Notes: generated from the letters alone by a model not told the origin. A stretch of DNA of 64,000 nucleotides from Gammaproteobacteria bacterium (GCA_018069465.1 JAGPUW010000010.1:1-64000), one strand, 5' to 3'; counted from the stretch's first letter, positions 16,527 through 26,766 are shown. Numbers and translations are program-made.

Positions 16527-16946
16527 ATGATTAAAGCCTTCGATCATGTCGCCATCCCCATTCAAAAAGTGGATGAAATGATTGCTTTCTATCAAGCCCT
16601 GGGCTGCGAGGTGAGCGATGACTTCGGCAAGCGCCTGTATTCAATCCACTTTGGCGATAATAAAATTAATTTTCATACGCCAGCTATTTGGCAGTCGGGT
16701 AAGTTTTCCCTGCGCGGGCCATCAGCTCAACCGGGTTGTGGTGATTTCTGTTTTGTCTGGGGTGACAGCGAAAAGGCCTTACTTCAGCGACTAGAGCCGC
16801 TTAAGGTTGAAATTGAAGAGGGGCCGGTAGAACGACTGGGTGGTCGCAATGGTGGCCTCGATAGCGGCAGCAGTATTTATATTCGCGATCCAGATAACAA
16901 CTTGCTGGAGTTTATTATTTACCCCTGCGAGGCAGCCGCTGATTAA
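16527..16946 (+). CDS. VOC (glyoxalase-fold) family protein
   Basis: This 139-residue protein shows two beta-alpha-beta-beta-beta modules. The first metal ligand is His in F-D-H-V-A-I-P, the second region is S-I-H-F-G-D-N-K-I-N-F-H, and the last ligand strand ends I-R-D-P-D-N-N-L-L-E-F-I-I-Y. That is complete for the family, which includes dioxygenases, glyoxalases and fosfomycin-type enzymes. The reaction cannot be named. It follows the DUF1330 gene by 47 bases and is closed by a terminator. Confidence 0.88.
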   Translation: MIKAFDHVAIPIQKVDEMIAFYQALGCEVSDDFGKRLYSIHFGDNKINFHTPAIWQSGKFSLRGPSAQPGCGDFCFVWGDSEKALLQRLEPLKVEIEEGPVERLGGRNGGLDSGSSIYIRDPDNNLLEFIIYPCEAAAD

Positions 16947-16957
16947 TTCAGCGCACA

Positions 16958-16993
16958 AAAAGGGCGCTCGACACTTTGCTCAAGCGCCCTTTT
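16958..16993 (+). terminator. Terminator after the VOC gene
   Basis: Inverted repeat AAAGGGCGCT at 16959-16968 with its complement at 16983-16992 and a 14-base loop, followed by a short T-run. The stretch also precedes the next gene by under 30 bases, so read-through is possible. Confidence 0.75.
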
Positions 16994-17021
16994 CTGCTAT
17001 GGCAATGAGAGGCCCCAAGCA

Positions 17022-17543
17022 GTGAGTTATGACCTTTATTCCTGTAACCGTGGCGATAAGTCGCGATTTATTCTGGGCAAATCGGGAGCCCGCACACTTC
17101 ACGTTATTGGCCTCAACCCCAGTACGGCGAATCGCGAAAAGGCTGATACCACCGTTGCCAAAGTCGAAAAAGTGGCACGAAACAATGGCTATGACGGCTT
17201 TGTGATGGCCAACCTCTATCCACTGCGAGCGACTCAGCCCGAAGATCTGCCGACAGAGCACAATAGTCGCTTGTCGCGGCGCAATATCAGCGAGATTATC
17301 GACAGTTTTGGTGACACCTGCCCGGTTGTTTGGGCGGCCTGGGGCGTACATATCAGCTCCCGCCCCTACCTATTAAAGGCCTGTGTAAAGTTGCAGCAGG
17401 CGGTGGAGAGCAGAGGGGGTCAGTGGTTGAACTTTGGTCAGCTGTGTCAGGGTGGGCACCCCAGGCATCCCTCGCGGCTGTCCTATAGCTGGGTCTTTGC
17501 GGAATTTGATATCGCGGCCTATCTTGCTGCGCTGCGGCGGTGA
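17022..17543 (+). CDS. DUF1643 domain protein
   Basis: The 173-residue protein opens at GTG 17022 and carries the DUF1643 landmarks L-N-P-S-T-A-N, D-x-T-V-A-K-V-E-K, N-L-Y-P-L-R-A-T and the closing G-H-P-R-H-P-S-R-L. The family is widespread and often found beside mobile or defence genes, but no activity is established. The ribosome binding site is weak. It is flanked by a terminator and the convergent ridA. Confidence 0.82.
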   Translation: MSYDLYSCNRGDKSRFILGKSGARTLHVIGLNPSTANREKADTTVAKVEKVARNNGYDGFVMANLYPLRATQPEDLPTEHNSRLSRRNISEIIDSFGDTCPVVWAAWGVHISSRPYLLKACVKLQQAVESRGGQWLNFGQLCQGGHPRHPSRLSYSWVFAEFDIAAYLAALRR

Positions 17544-17633
17544 AAGAAGGACTTCGTTACTGACAAGACTTTGCTCAATAGCGGCGCGTAAGGGTTTTTT
17601 TACTCTGGGCGGGCGGGCTTAAAGCACCCTCCT

Positions 17634-18017
17634 TTAAAGTACCATCACCGCATCCATTTCGACCAAGGCATCCCTTGGCAGGGCGCTGACACCGATGGCG
17701 GCGCGCGCCGGGTAGGGCTCGCTAAAAACCTGGCCCATGATTTCGTTCACCAGCGGGAAGTGAGTGAGGTCGGTGAGGAAAATATTCAATTTAACAATGT
17801 CGGCCAATGAGCCGCCGCCAGCTTCGCAGACCGCACTCAGGTTGGAAAAAACCTGCTGAATTTGCTCACCGATATCGTCGGAAATCATCACCATTGTCGC
17901 CGGCACCAGGGGTATTTGCCCGGAGAGGTAAACCGTATTCTCGACTTTAATAGCCTGTGAATAGGTGCCAATCGCCTGGGGGGCATTGTCGGTGTGGATC
18001 ACGGCTTTATTGGGCAT
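17634..18017 (-). CDS. ridA: RidA family reactive-intermediate deaminase
   Basis: The 127-residue protein hydrolyses reactive enamine/imine products of PLP enzymes such as threonine dehydratase. Family features are the Q-A-I-G-T-Y-S-Q-A opening, Y-L-S-G-Q-I-P-L, the [12 protein letters not shown]-x-N-L helix and the [10 protein letters not shown] segment with the substrate-binding Arg. It lies 37 bases downstream of spoT on the same strand, the order known in Pseudomonas. Confidence 0.93.
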   Translation of the reverse strand: MPNKAVIHTDNAPQAIGTYSQAIKVENTVYLSGQIPLVPATMVMISDDIGEQIQQVFSNLSAVCEAGGGSLADIVKLNIFLTDLTHFPLVNEIMGQVFSEPYPARAAIGVSALPRDALVEMDAVMVL

Positions 18018-18054
18018 GGACTATTCTCGAGGTAGTGTGTGCTGCTCACCGGGC

Positions 18055-20166
18055 TTAATTTTTGACGCGGTAGACGGCTTGTACGGATTTCAGGCCGCGA
18101 ATTCTACGCATAATATTGGCCAGGTGGATGCGATTCTGGACGCTGATAATTAAATTAATCATGCTGGAGTGGGTGTCTTGCTCCTTGATATTAATTTGGT
18201 CGATGGTGGCATCTTGTTCGGTAATTCGCGCGGCAAGAATGGCGACTATGCCTCGATCTGAGTAGACCTCTAGTTTCAATTCGACCGGAAACTCACCCTT
18301 CACTGCGGGTGACCAGCTTAGGGGCATGCACTTTTCTGCGTTGGATCGCATATCGTTGAGGTTTTTACAGGAGTCTCGGTGTACCACCAGGCCACGGCCG
18401 GGGCTGATATGGCCGAGAATCAGGTCGCCGGGTATGGGGTGGCAGCAGCGGGCGTAGCTGGTGATCAGACCATCGGCATTGTCGACTAAAATCGGTGAGT
18501 CGAGGGTCGGTGCGGCAGCTTTGCGCTTTTTTTCCGGTATCAGCACATTGGCGACGGCGTAGGCGACGCGATTGCCGAGGCCAATTTGCTGCAACACAGA
18601 CTCAAAGGTATCGGCATCGCTTTCTTTGAGCAGGTTTTTGATTTGTGATTTTTTAATTTCGCGATAACCCGAGCCAAAGCTTTTCAGTGCTCGGTCGAGC
18701 AGGCGCTTGCCCAGCTCGACAGATTCGTCGTGTTGCTGGGTTTTCAAAAAATGGCGAATGGCACTGCGGGCTTTGGCAGTGAGCACAAAATTTAGCCATG
18801 AAGGGTTCGGCTGGGCGCCCGGTGCGGTGATGATGCGAACCCGCTGGCCGCTTTGCAAGACTTCCGACAAGGGGCTGAGTTGGCCATTAATCTCACAGGC
18901 GACACAGGTATTACCAATCTGGGTGTGCACGGCGTAGGCGAAATCGACGGCAGTAGCGCCGGTAGGCAGCTCAATAATTTCTCCCTGGGGAGAGAAAACA
19001 TAGACCTCGTCGGGGAATAAATCCGTTTTGACATGCTCGATAAACTCGAGGGAGTTACCGGCTTGCTGCTGTATTTCGAGCAGGCCCTTAAGCCAGCGGT
19101 TAGCGCGACGATCATTGCCCTGGGCGCTTTCGATGCCCGATTTGTAGAGCCAGTGGGAGGCGATGCCGTAGTTGCCGAGGTCATCCATTTCCAGGGTACG
19201 AATTTGTACCTCAATGGGCACCCCGTCCAGGCCCACCAATACCGTATGTAAAGATTGGTAGCCATTGGACTTGGGAATGGCGATGTAATCTTTGAATTCG
19301 CCCGGTATGGGTTTGTAGAAATTGTGCAGTATACCCAAGGTTCGGTAGCAGTCGCCGACGTTTTCTACGACCACGCGAAAGGCGAAAACATCGGTAATGT
19401 TTTTGAACGAGCGCTGCTTGGTTTTCATCTTCTGGTAAATGCTCCAGAGATGTTTTTCACGTCCAGCGACGGTGGCCTCGATGCTCTCGATACTGAGTTG
19501 TCGCTCGATAGCCTCTTTAATATCGGAGACCAGTTCGTTGCGGTGGCCGCGGGTTTTGTTCAGGGCCCGTGAAATGTGCTCGTAACGATAGGGATAAAGT
19601 GCGGCAAAACCGAGGTCTTCAAATTCAATGCGAATATCGTTCATGCCCAGGCGCTGTGCGAGGGGGGCGTAGATCTCCAGGGTTTCGCGGGCGATGCGTC
19701 GCCGTTTATCGGGTCGAAGGACGCCAAGGGTGCGCATATTGTGCAGGCGGTCTGCCAGTTTGACCAAAATGACGCGAATATCCCGGGCCATAGCCAGGGT
19801 CATTTTTTGGAAGTTTTCGGCCTGTTGCTCAGCCTTGGAGGCAAACTCGATTTCGCTGAGCTTGCTAACGCCGTCAACCAGTTCTGAAACAGTTTTGCCA
19901 AAGCGCCAGCTGAGCTGGGTTTTGGTGGCATCGGTGTCCTCGATAACGTCATGCAGCAACGCTGCCATTAAGCTCTCGTGGTCCATGTGCATGTCGGCAA
20001 GGATGACGGCGACGGCAATGGGGTGGACGATATAGGGGTCGCCGCTTTGTCGAAACTGTCCGTCGTGACTGCGCTCGGCAAATTTATGCGCGCGCAGAAC
20101 CTTTTTGACTTCAGCCGGTTCGAGGTAGGAGGAAAGCTTGTCGTTGAGAAGATCGAGCGCTTGCAA
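18055..20166 (-). CDS. spoT: Bifunctional (p)ppGpp synthetase/hydrolase SpoT
   Basis: The 703-residue cytoplasmic protein balances the alarmone ppGpp. The N-terminal HD hydrolase is intact (H-P-I-A-V-A, then H-D-V-I-E-D-T), followed by the RelA-like synthetase with G-Y-Q-S-L-H-T-V, a TGS domain (V-F-S-P-Q-G-E-I-I-E-L-P-T-G-A-T-A-V-D-F-A-Y) and a C-terminal ACT domain. The start is TTG 20166, well supported by GGAGGA 5 bases upstream. It lies 21 bases after rpoZ. Confidence 0.95.
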   Translation of the reverse strand: MQALDLLNDKLSSYLEPAEVKKVLRAHKFAERSHDGQFRQSGDPYIVHPIAVAVILADMHMDHESLMAALLHDVIEDTDATKTQLSWRFGKTVSELVDGVSKLSEIEFASKAEQQAENFQKMTLAMARDIRVILVKLADRLHNMRTLGVLRPDKRRRIARETLEIYAPLAQRLGMNDIRIEFEDLGFAALYPYRYEHISRALNKTRGHRNELVSDIKEAIERQLSIESIEATVAGREKHLWSIYQKMKTKQRSFKNITDVFAFRVVVENVGDCYRTLGILHNFYKPIPGEFKDYIAIPKSNGYQSLHTVLVGLDGVPIEVQIRTLEMDDLGNYGIASHWLYKSGIESAQGNDRRANRWLKGLLEIQQQAGNSLEFIEHVKTDLFPDEVYVFSPQGEIIELPTGATAVDFAYAVHTQIGNTCVACEINGQLSPLSEVLQSGQRVRIITAPGAQPNPSWLNFVLTAKARSAIRHFLKTQQHDESVELGKRLLDRALKSFGSGYREIKKSQIKNLLKESDADTFESVLQQIGLGNRVAYAVANVLIPEKKRKAAAPTLDSPILVDNADGLITSYARCCHPIPGDLILGHISPGRGLVVHRDSCKNLNDMRSNAEKCMPLSWSPAVKGEFPVELKLEVYSDRGIVAILAARITEQDATIDQINIKEQDTHSSMINLIISVQNRIHLANIMRRIRGLKSVQAVYRVKN

Positions 20167-20187
20167 GTCTTTCCTCCAGGTGGTGAC

Positions 20188-20478
20188 TTACTCTTCGATG
20201 ATGGGCGGCGCAGTGTTCTCTTCGGCGTTGAGATTGGCCGTTAACATGTCGAGGGAGAGCATTTCGTGGGTCTCTTCTTTTTCTTCAAGGATGCTGGCAT
20301 CGATGAAACCGTCTTCAATTTCGCGCAGGGCGACAATAGTGGGCTTGTCATTTTCCCAGGGAACCATAGCCTCTTTGCCGCCAATGGCTAATTGACGGGC
20401 GCGCTTAGAGCCGACGAGAACCAGCTCAAAACGGTTTTTAACTCGATCCAGACAATCTTCAACGGTGATTCTAGCCAT
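20188..20478 (-). CDS. rpoZ: RNA polymerase omega subunit
   Basis: The 96-residue subunit assists beta-prime assembly and mediates one ppGpp site. It has the typical [11 protein letters not shown] opening, then [15 protein letters not shown] and [14 protein letters not shown] 20478 is preceded by AAGGTAAC. The C-terminal tail is acidic. It is cotranscribed with spoT, a functional pairing. Confidence 0.96.
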   Translation of the reverse strand: MARITVEDCLDRVKNRFELVLVGSKRARQLAIGGKEAMVPWENDKPTIVALREIEDGFIDASILEEKEETHEMLSLDMLTANLNAEENTAPPIIEE

Positions 20479-20527
20479 TAAAACGTTACCTTATTTGTTG
20501 CGCGATTAAATTTCTACTCGACCGGCA

Positions 20528-20556
20528 ATTATAGTGAATAACGCTAGTTTATAACA
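20528..20556 (-). promoter_or_regulatory. Candidate sigma-70 promoter for rpoZ-spoT-ridA
   Basis: On the minus strand a perfect TATAAT (20533-20528) stands about 50 bases before the rpoZ ATG, with a weak -35 TGTTAT (20556-20551) at 17-base spacing overlapping the 3' end of gmk. Confidence 0.5.
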
Positions 20557-21166
20557 GCAGTTCTTTTATCAGGACCCGGTGTTGGCTTTGCTGCTTTTTG
20601 CGCAGTAGTTTACCGCTGCCAATAATGAGGGCCAGTTCTTCGAGGGCGGTGGCAAAAACATCGTTGATGATCAGGTAATCGGCAGCGGCGAAGTGAGACA
20701 TTTCGGCCTGTGCTTCGGCGATGCGCTGGGCAATAACCTCTGGCCCATCCTGACCGCGTTGGGTGAGTCGCTCCAGCAGGGTATTTTTACTGGGGGGCAG
20801 GACAAAAATACTCACGGTATCGGGTAATTGCCGATGAATTTGGGCGGCGCCCTGCCAGTCGATTTCGAGGATAACATCGCAGCCGCTGGCCAGCGTGTCG
20901 TCAACCCATTGGTGGGAGGTGCCGTAGTGATTATCAAACACTTCGGCGTGCTCGAGAAACGCTTGCTGGCCGAGCATTTGCTGAAACTGTTCTTTACTCA
21001 CGAAATGATAGTTCACTCCGTTCACTTCACCCGGACGCATGGGGCGGGTGGTGTGGGAGATGGAAACCTGAAGGTTGGGCCTTTTCTGGAGCAGAGCGGC
21101 GACGAGGCTGGTTTTGCCCGCCCCGGAAGGTGCCGAAATGGTATAGAGGGTGCCGCGCTGAGTCAT
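20549..21166 (-). CDS. gmk: Guanylate kinase
   Basis: The 205-residue enzyme phosphorylates GMP to GDP. The P-loop is S-A-P-S-G-A-G-K-T-S-L-V, followed by S-H-T-T-R-P-M-R-P-G-E-x-N-G-V-N-Y-H-F and the lid/NMP residues around E-I-D-W-Q-G-A. Length is normal. It starts 18 bases after yicC on the same strand. Confidence 0.96.
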   Translation of the reverse strand: MTQRGTLYTISAPSGAGKTSLVAALLQKRPNLQVSISHTTRPMRPGEVNGVNYHFVSKEQFQQMLGQQAFLEHAEVFDNHYGTSHQWVDDTLASGCDVILEIDWQGAAQIHRQLPDTVSIFVLPPSKNTLLERLTQRGQDGPEVIAQRIAEAQAEMSHFAAADYLIINDVFATALEELALIIGSGKLLRKKQQSQHRVLIKELLL

Positions 21167-21184
21167 ATTGGGGATTCTCTCCTG

Positions 21185-22048
21185 CTATTCGAGGTTTTGC
21201 ACTTGCTCGCGAATTTGTTCGATCAGTACTTTTAGTTCAACGGCGGAATGGGTGGTGGTCGCCGCCTGGGATTTGGAAGACAGGGTGTTGGCCTCTCGAT
21301 TTAACTCCTGCAGTAAAAAATCGAGTCGCCTGCCAACGGGTGAGGTGCTGTCAAGGGCACGATAAAACTCTTCAATGTGGGTTTCAAGTCGATCGAGTTC
21401 CTCATCGGCGTCGCTTTTGTTGGCCAGATAGACCAGCTCCTGCTCGAGTCTTTCTTCATCGAGCTGGGCGGCGACCTGCCCTAGTTTATCGCGAAGTTTT
21501 TGCTGCTGTTGTGCCATCAGTTGCGGGAGTACGGCGCGGATTTTGCTCACTTCGAGACTAATTTTTTCTAGCCGTTCGCCAATAAAGGCGGAGAGGCGAT
21601 CGCCCTCGCGACCGCGGGCAGCGATAAGTTTCTGCAAGGCCTCATCGTAAATCTCAAGCGTCGCCGCTTGCAGAGCCTGGGTGTCGACCTTGTCCTCCTG
21701 CATCACACCGGGAACTTGCAATACATCAACCGGCGATAGTGGTGCTGAGGAACCGTGCATTAATTGCTGAATGTCCTTGCAGGCATCGAGATATTGGCGT
21801 GCGACATCGAGGTTAATACCGGCGCTGCGGCCCTGGGCGAGGTCAATGCGCAGGGCGCAGTCGACTTTGCCGCGCTGCACAAATTGGCGCAGATTTTCCC
21901 GGTAATTAATTTCCAGGTGGCGCAGGGTCTCGGGCAGGCGGAAGGTGGCTTCGAGGAAGCGGTGATTAATTGAGCGCAACTCCCAGGTCAGAGTGCCCCA
22001 GGGGTACTTGGCACTGGCGCTGGCAAAGGCAGTCATACTTTTTGGCAT
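21185..22048 (-). CDS. yicC: YicC family endoribonuclease
   Basis: The 287-residue protein opens M-P-K-S-M-T-A-F-A and closes with the conserved S-K-S-Q-A-A-T-T-T-H-S-A-V-E-L-K-V-L-I-E-Q-I-R-E-Q-V-Q-N-L-E segment (DUF1732). YicC proteins cut RNA and influence small-RNA decay in E. coli. It precedes gmk and is divergent from rph, as in other gammaproteobacteria. Confidence 0.95.
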   Translation of the reverse strand: MPKSMTAFASASAKYPWGTLTWELRSINHRFLEATFRLPETLRHLEINYRENLRQFVQRGKVDCALRIDLAQGRSAGINLDVARQYLDACKDIQQLMHGSSAPLSPVDVLQVPGVMQEDKVDTQALQAATLEIYDEALQKLIAARGREGDRLSAFIGERLEKISLEVSKIRAVLPQLMAQQQQKLRDKLGQVAAQLDEERLEQELVYLANKSDADEELDRLETHIEEFYRALDSTSPVGRRLDFLLQELNREANTLSSKSQAATTTHSAVELKVLIEQIREQVQNLE

Positions 22049-22205
22049 TCTTACTCGAACTCGAGATGGCAGTCAGCGCCTATGTTAGCAAACACCGTTG
22101 GCAACTCAAGAGACTAATTTAGCTACAATAGCGGCTCTTGAGCACGGCTAGTATTTGTTGCTCGTTTATTCTGGCTTTAACGTTTATTTCAACAAGGAAC
22201 ATTTT

Positions 22206-22928
22206 ATGTCGCGCCCCAGTGGACGTCGTCCCGAACAGCTTCGCAGCGTCAAAATAACCCGCAATTTTACCCGTCATGCCGAGGGCTCGGTACTGGTGGC
22301 CTTTGGTGATACCAAAGTCATTTGTACCGCCAGTGTGACCCCCGGGGTGCCGCGCTTCCTGCGGGGTAAAGGGCAGGGCTGGGTCACGGCTGAATACGGC
22401 ATGTTGCCGCGCTCTACGAATTCACGCATGGACAGGGAAGCGGCCCGAGGTAAACAGAGTGGTCGCACCCAGGAGATTCAACGCCTGATCGGTCGTTCAT
22501 TGCGCGCGGCGGTCGATATGAGTGTGCTCGGTGAAAATACCATTAATATTGATTGCGATGTTATTCAGGCTGACGGTGGCACCCGCACCGCGTCGATAAC
22601 GGGTGCTTATGTAGCACTAGCGGATGCCGTTGAGTATTTACTGAGTAAAAAGCGCATCACCAAAAGTCCCCTGCAGAGCTTTGTGGCTTCCGTTTCTGTG
22701 GGTATTTACCAAGGTACACCGGTGCTGGATCTCGATTATGCCGAAGATTCCCAGGCTGAAACTGACATGAACGTGGTGATGAACAGTGACGGGGGTTTTA
22801 TCGAAGTACAGGGCACCGCCGAAGCGGCACCCTTTTCCCAGGACGAACTCAACGCCATGCTCGAGCTGGCCAAACGCGGCATTGCCGACTTAGTCAAAGT
22901 TCAGCGCATGGCGCTGGCACAGAACTGA
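22206..22928 (+). CDS. rph: Ribonuclease PH
   Basis: The 240-residue phosphorolytic exoribonuclease trims the 3' ends of tRNA precursors. I start at ATG 22206 (M-S-R-P-S-G-R-R-P), preceded by AAGGAAC, rather than the upstream frame at 22155. Family landmarks are [24 protein letters not shown], the [14 protein letters not shown] phosphate site and [12 protein letters not shown]. Intact, unlike the frameshifted E. coli K-12 copy. Confidence 0.96.
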   Translation: MSRPSGRRPEQLRSVKITRNFTRHAEGSVLVAFGDTKVICTASVTPGVPRFLRGKGQGWVTAEYGMLPRSTNSRMDREAARGKQSGRTQEIQRLIGRSLRAAVDMSVLGENTINIDCDVIQADGGTRTASITGAYVALADAVEYLLSKKRITKSPLQSFVASVSVGIYQGTPVLDLDYAEDSQAETDMNVVMNSDGGFIEVQGTAEAAPFSQDELNAMLELAKRGIADLVKVQRMALAQN

Positions 22929-22956
22929 GTAAGAGCGGCCTGCTCGTTGCGCTGAG

Positions 22957-23733
22957 TTAAAGCTCGTGCAGGTCGTAGTCGACAATCACCGGGGTGTGGC
23001 TGGAGAACACTTTGGCTTTGTAGAGCACGGCGTATTCAACCTGGTTGACGAGGGCTTTGGAAATAATTTGGGTGTCGGTGCGCCATGCGTCGCCGTCGCC
23101 GATTTCGCCCGATGGCCACCAGCTGAATTCATCGTTGTCTGTATTGGAGATACGAAAGGCGTCGGCGTAACCGATGTCATTATAAAGCTGATCGAGCCAC
23201 TGGCGCTCCTCGGCTAAAAAGCCCGATTCATCTCTATGACTTTCAGGATTTTGCACATCGATATCGCGGTGGGCCATTTGCCAGCTGCCGCAGAAAATAT
23301 AATTTCTGCGTTTGCGGGTAATCTTTAGCATCTGGTTTTGCAGGCCGCTAAAAAAGCGCGTCTTTACTTCCCGGGTGCTGGCATCTGTGCCACCCTCGGG
23401 GGCAAGCAGACAGGCGACACTGGTGTGGTCGAAATCGGCCTGCAGATAGCGCCCATCCATGTCCTCGCCCGAGTTGAGGCCGAAGCCAAACATAATGGCT
23501 TTGGGGGCCTGGCGGGTGTAAATGGCAACACCATTGGTTTGTGGTGTGGGTGAATCAAAGAAATAGCTGAAATAACCGTCGAGTTGAAACGCGGGGCTAT
23601 CTTCAAGCTCTGGCGCCTGAGCGCGCAAGTCCTGCAGGCAGATTATTTCTGCATCTTGCTCCTTCAACCAATCGAACAAACCCCTCTCTGTGGCTTGATG
23701 GATGCCGTCAACGCAAGCACTTATTAAACGCAT
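22957..23733 (-). CDS. crc: Crc-like catabolite repression control protein (exonuclease III fold without catalytic residues)
   Basis: The 258-residue protein matches Pseudomonas Crc in sequence run and location next to pyrE. In Pseudomonas, Crc assists Hfq in blocking translation of catabolic mRNAs. It keeps the exonuclease III frame (C-L-Q-D-L-R-A, G-S-W-Q-M-A-H-R-D-I-D-V-Q-N-P, F-S-W-W-P, V-I-V-D-Y-D). However, the metal-binding Glu of Q-E-T is Asp, the D-x-N catalytic pair is replaced by the S-W region, and the final S-D-H is S-S-H. Loss of these residues is the hallmark separating Crc from true nucleases. It is divergent from pyrE. Confidence 0.88.
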   Translation of the reverse strand: MRLISACVDGIHQATERGLFDWLKEQDAEIICLQDLRAQAPELEDSPAFQLDGYFSYFFDSPTPQTNGVAIYTRQAPKAIMFGFGLNSGEDMDGRYLQADFDHTSVACLLAPEGGTDASTREVKTRFFSGLQNQMLKITRKRRNYIFCGSWQMAHRDIDVQNPESHRDESGFLAEERQWLDQLYNDIGYADAFRISNTDNDEFSWWPSGEIGDGDAWRTDTQIISKALVNQVEYAVLYKAKVFSSHTPVIVDYDLHEL

Positions 23734-23867
23734 ATTCCTGCCTTCTATTTTGAACGATCTATGATACCTTAAGCGGCTAAACAGGGGAAAAAGATAAGTC
23801 TAATTTCTTATTGTCATGTGATCTCCGGCGGAGTTCTCAGTTAAACACATCCAATTGAATTGAGTAG

Positions 23868-24509
23868 ATGAAAAACTATCAGCGAGAGTTTATTGATCTG
23901 GCGCTTGAGCACCAGGTTTTACAGTTTGGCGAGTACACATTGAAGTCGGGGCGGGTTAGCCCCTATTTTTTTAATGCCGGTAATTTCAATACGGGTCGAG
24001 CTCTAGCGGTCATGGGCCGCTGTTATGCCCAGGCGATCGTCGATAGCGGTCTTGAGTTTGATGTCATTTTCGGCCCAGCCTACAAAGGTATTCCCCTGGT
24101 TGCCACGACCGCTATTGCGTTGTCTGAGCTCTATGGCCGCGATGTGCCCTATTGCTTCAATCGCAAAGAGGCGAAGGCCCACGGTGAGGGCGGCAGTTTG
24201 GTTGGCGCACCACTGGAGGGTCGCGTACTGATCGTCGATGATGTGATTACGGCGGGTACGGCCATTCGCGAAGTGCTCGCTTTGATTGAGGCTGCGGGGG
24301 CAGAGGTTTCCAGTGTGCTGGTTGGGCTGGATAGAAAAGAGCGCCGCGAAGGTGGGCTGTCAGCGATACAGGCGCTGGAGCAGGAGTTCTCTCTGGGTGT
24401 GAAGAGCATCATAGATATCTCGCATATTATGACTTACGTTGGCGAGCAGTCAGCCGCTGGGGCGACGCTGGAAGCGGTAACAAATTATCAGCAAAAATAT
24501 GGCATTTAA
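23868..24509 (+). CDS. pyrE: Orotate phosphoribosyltransferase
   Basis: The 213-residue enzyme converts orotate and PRPP to OMP in pyrimidine synthesis. The PRPP loop [13 protein letters not shown], the K-S-G-R-x-S-P-Y-F opening and [12 protein letters not shown] are present. It is divergent from crc across about 134 bases. Confidence 0.96.
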   Translation: MKNYQREFIDLALEHQVLQFGEYTLKSGRVSPYFFNAGNFNTGRALAVMGRCYAQAIVDSGLEFDVIFGPAYKGIPLVATTAIALSELYGRDVPYCFNRKEAKAHGEGGSLVGAPLEGRVLIVDDVITAGTAIREVLALIEAAGAEVSSVLVGLDRKERREGGLSAIQALEQEFSLGVKSIIDISHIMTYVGEQSAAGATLEAVTNYQQKYGI

Positions 24510-24533
24510 TCAATACAGGCTCGAGAAAATTTG

Positions 24534-25154
24534 ATGAGAGGTTTTAGAAAGGTTTGTGTAATTTTGCTGATATTTACTTGGGCCGCAGGTAGTTATGGCG
24601 CTAGCGGTGGGAGACTATTTCGCTATATTAACGAGGAGGGCGTTGTCGTTATCGATGACAAAATCCCACCCGCTTACGTTGCTCAAGGGTATGACATTCT
24701 AAGCGGCAGAGGTCAGCTACTGGATACTGTTGAACCTTCGGTACCGCAGAACGCTGTCGAGAAAGCCCTGCGTAAAAAAGCATTGATGGCGCGGGAAAAG
24801 GAAGACCGCTTTATTCTGATTAGCTATAGCTCGGTCACGGAAATTCAAGCGGCAATGGCGCGTAAGCTTGGCCAGCTCGACAGAGAAGTAAAAAGCATAA
24901 ATACCAATATCAGGGGCAGTAAAAGGCGTATTGCCTTCGAGCAACAAAGGGCCGCAAATTATCAGCGCGGTGGCCGGGAAGTGCCCACAAATGTCAGGGA
25001 GACATTGCTGGAACTTGAGGCCGAGGTAAAAAAATCCGAGAGTTTATTGTTGCTCAAACAAGAAGAATACGACAAGACAGAAGCGCGGTATCAGGGTTAT
25101 GTAGAGCGCTACCGTCAACTTAAAGCCCAAAAAGAGACCGCTTTAGAAGGTTAA
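24534..25154 (+). CDS. Secreted coiled-coil protein with N-terminal DUF4124-like domain
   Basis: The 206-residue protein begins with a signal peptide (about 1-22, ending S-Y-G-A). A DUF4124-like strand pair follows (R-L-F-R-Y-I-N-E-E-G-V-V-V-I-D-D-K-I-P-P). The C-terminal half (about 100-200) is highly charged helix likely to form a coiled coil. I use ATG 24534; a TTG stands directly before it. The gene follows pyrE by 24 bases, and its stop overlaps the stop of the convergent slmA. Function unknown. Confidence 0.75.
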   Translation: MRGFRKVCVILLIFTWAAGSYGASGGRLFRYINEEGVVVIDDKIPPAYVAQGYDILSGRGQLLDTVEPSVPQNAVEKALRKKALMAREKEDRFILISYSSVTEIQAAMARKLGQLDREVKSINTNIRGSKRRIAFEQQRAANYQRGGREVPTNVRETLLELEAEVKKSESLLLLKQEEYDKTEARYQGYVERYRQLKAQKETALEG

Positions 25155-25765
25155 GTTGCGCTCAGGTAAATGGCTTTCTCGAGTGAGGTCCACTGTTCCG
25201 GCCAGTGAGTCGTGGGTAGGCAGGTAAAATTACTGCGCACAAATTGCCGTATTTTCCCTTCCGCTATCACCAGTAGTAGTTCGGCGGCGGCCGAGGCCAG
25301 CAAGCGGGTTCGACAGTTTTCCCGTAGCTCCCCTTCCCGCAAGACCTGTTTTAGTTGCGACTCTATACGCGCGAACAACTGATTAACCCTTGCATGCAGG
25401 CGTTCCGTTTCACCGGTTAGAGCATCGCCGGTGAGGATGCGTGATAGCCCCGGATTTTTTTCTGAAAAACTCAACACCAGAGTAATAACCATGCGACAGC
25501 GCTCTGGCGTGTTGGGGGCATCTTTAATGATGGCGCTAATGCGGCTAAAAAGAGTATCTTCAATAAAATCGATAAGGCTCTCAAAAATTCGGGCTTTACT
25601 GGGAAAGTGTCGATACAGCGCAGCTTCGGAAACGCCGACCTTTTTTGCTAAAGCCGCGGTGGTGATTTTTTTATGGGGCGACTCTTCCAGCATTTCGGCC
25701 AGGGCCTGGAGGATGGTCTCGCGGCGGGAAGGGCTGGGTTTGGGTGAAGAGGGTGAGGCTGTCAT
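25151..25765 (-). CDS. slmA: Nucleoid occlusion factor SlmA (TetR family)
   Basis: The 204-residue DNA-binding protein blocks FtsZ ring assembly over the nucleoid. The TetR helix-turn-helix reads I-T-T-A-A-L-A-K-K-V-G-V-S-E-A-A-L-Y-R-H-F, then P-S-K-A-R-I-F-E-S-L-I-D-F-I-E-D, a run characteristic of SlmA rather than metabolic TetR repressors. SlmA is also found near pyrE and coaBC in other gammaproteobacteria. Its TAA shares bases with the stop of the convergent gene. Confidence 0.9.
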   Translation of the reverse strand: MTASPSSPKPSPSRRETILQALAEMLEESPHKKITTAALAKKVGVSEAALYRHFPSKARIFESLIDFIEDTLFSRISAIIKDAPNTPERCRMVITLVLSFSEKNPGLSRILTGDALTGETERLHARVNQLFARIESQLKQVLREGELRENCRTRLLASAAAELLLVIAEGKIRQFVRSNFTCLPTTHWPEQWTSLEKAIYLSAT

Positions 25766-25818
25766 TGTCGAGTAAGGTCTCTTTTGAAATTGGAAATATT
25801 AGCGAGATAGTGGCAAGC

Positions 25819-26766
<948 letters not shown>

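Noticed and set aside
22957-23733. Annotating this gene as exonuclease III (xthA)
   Set aside because: Key metal and catalytic residues are substituted and the neighbourhood is that of Pseudomonas crc.
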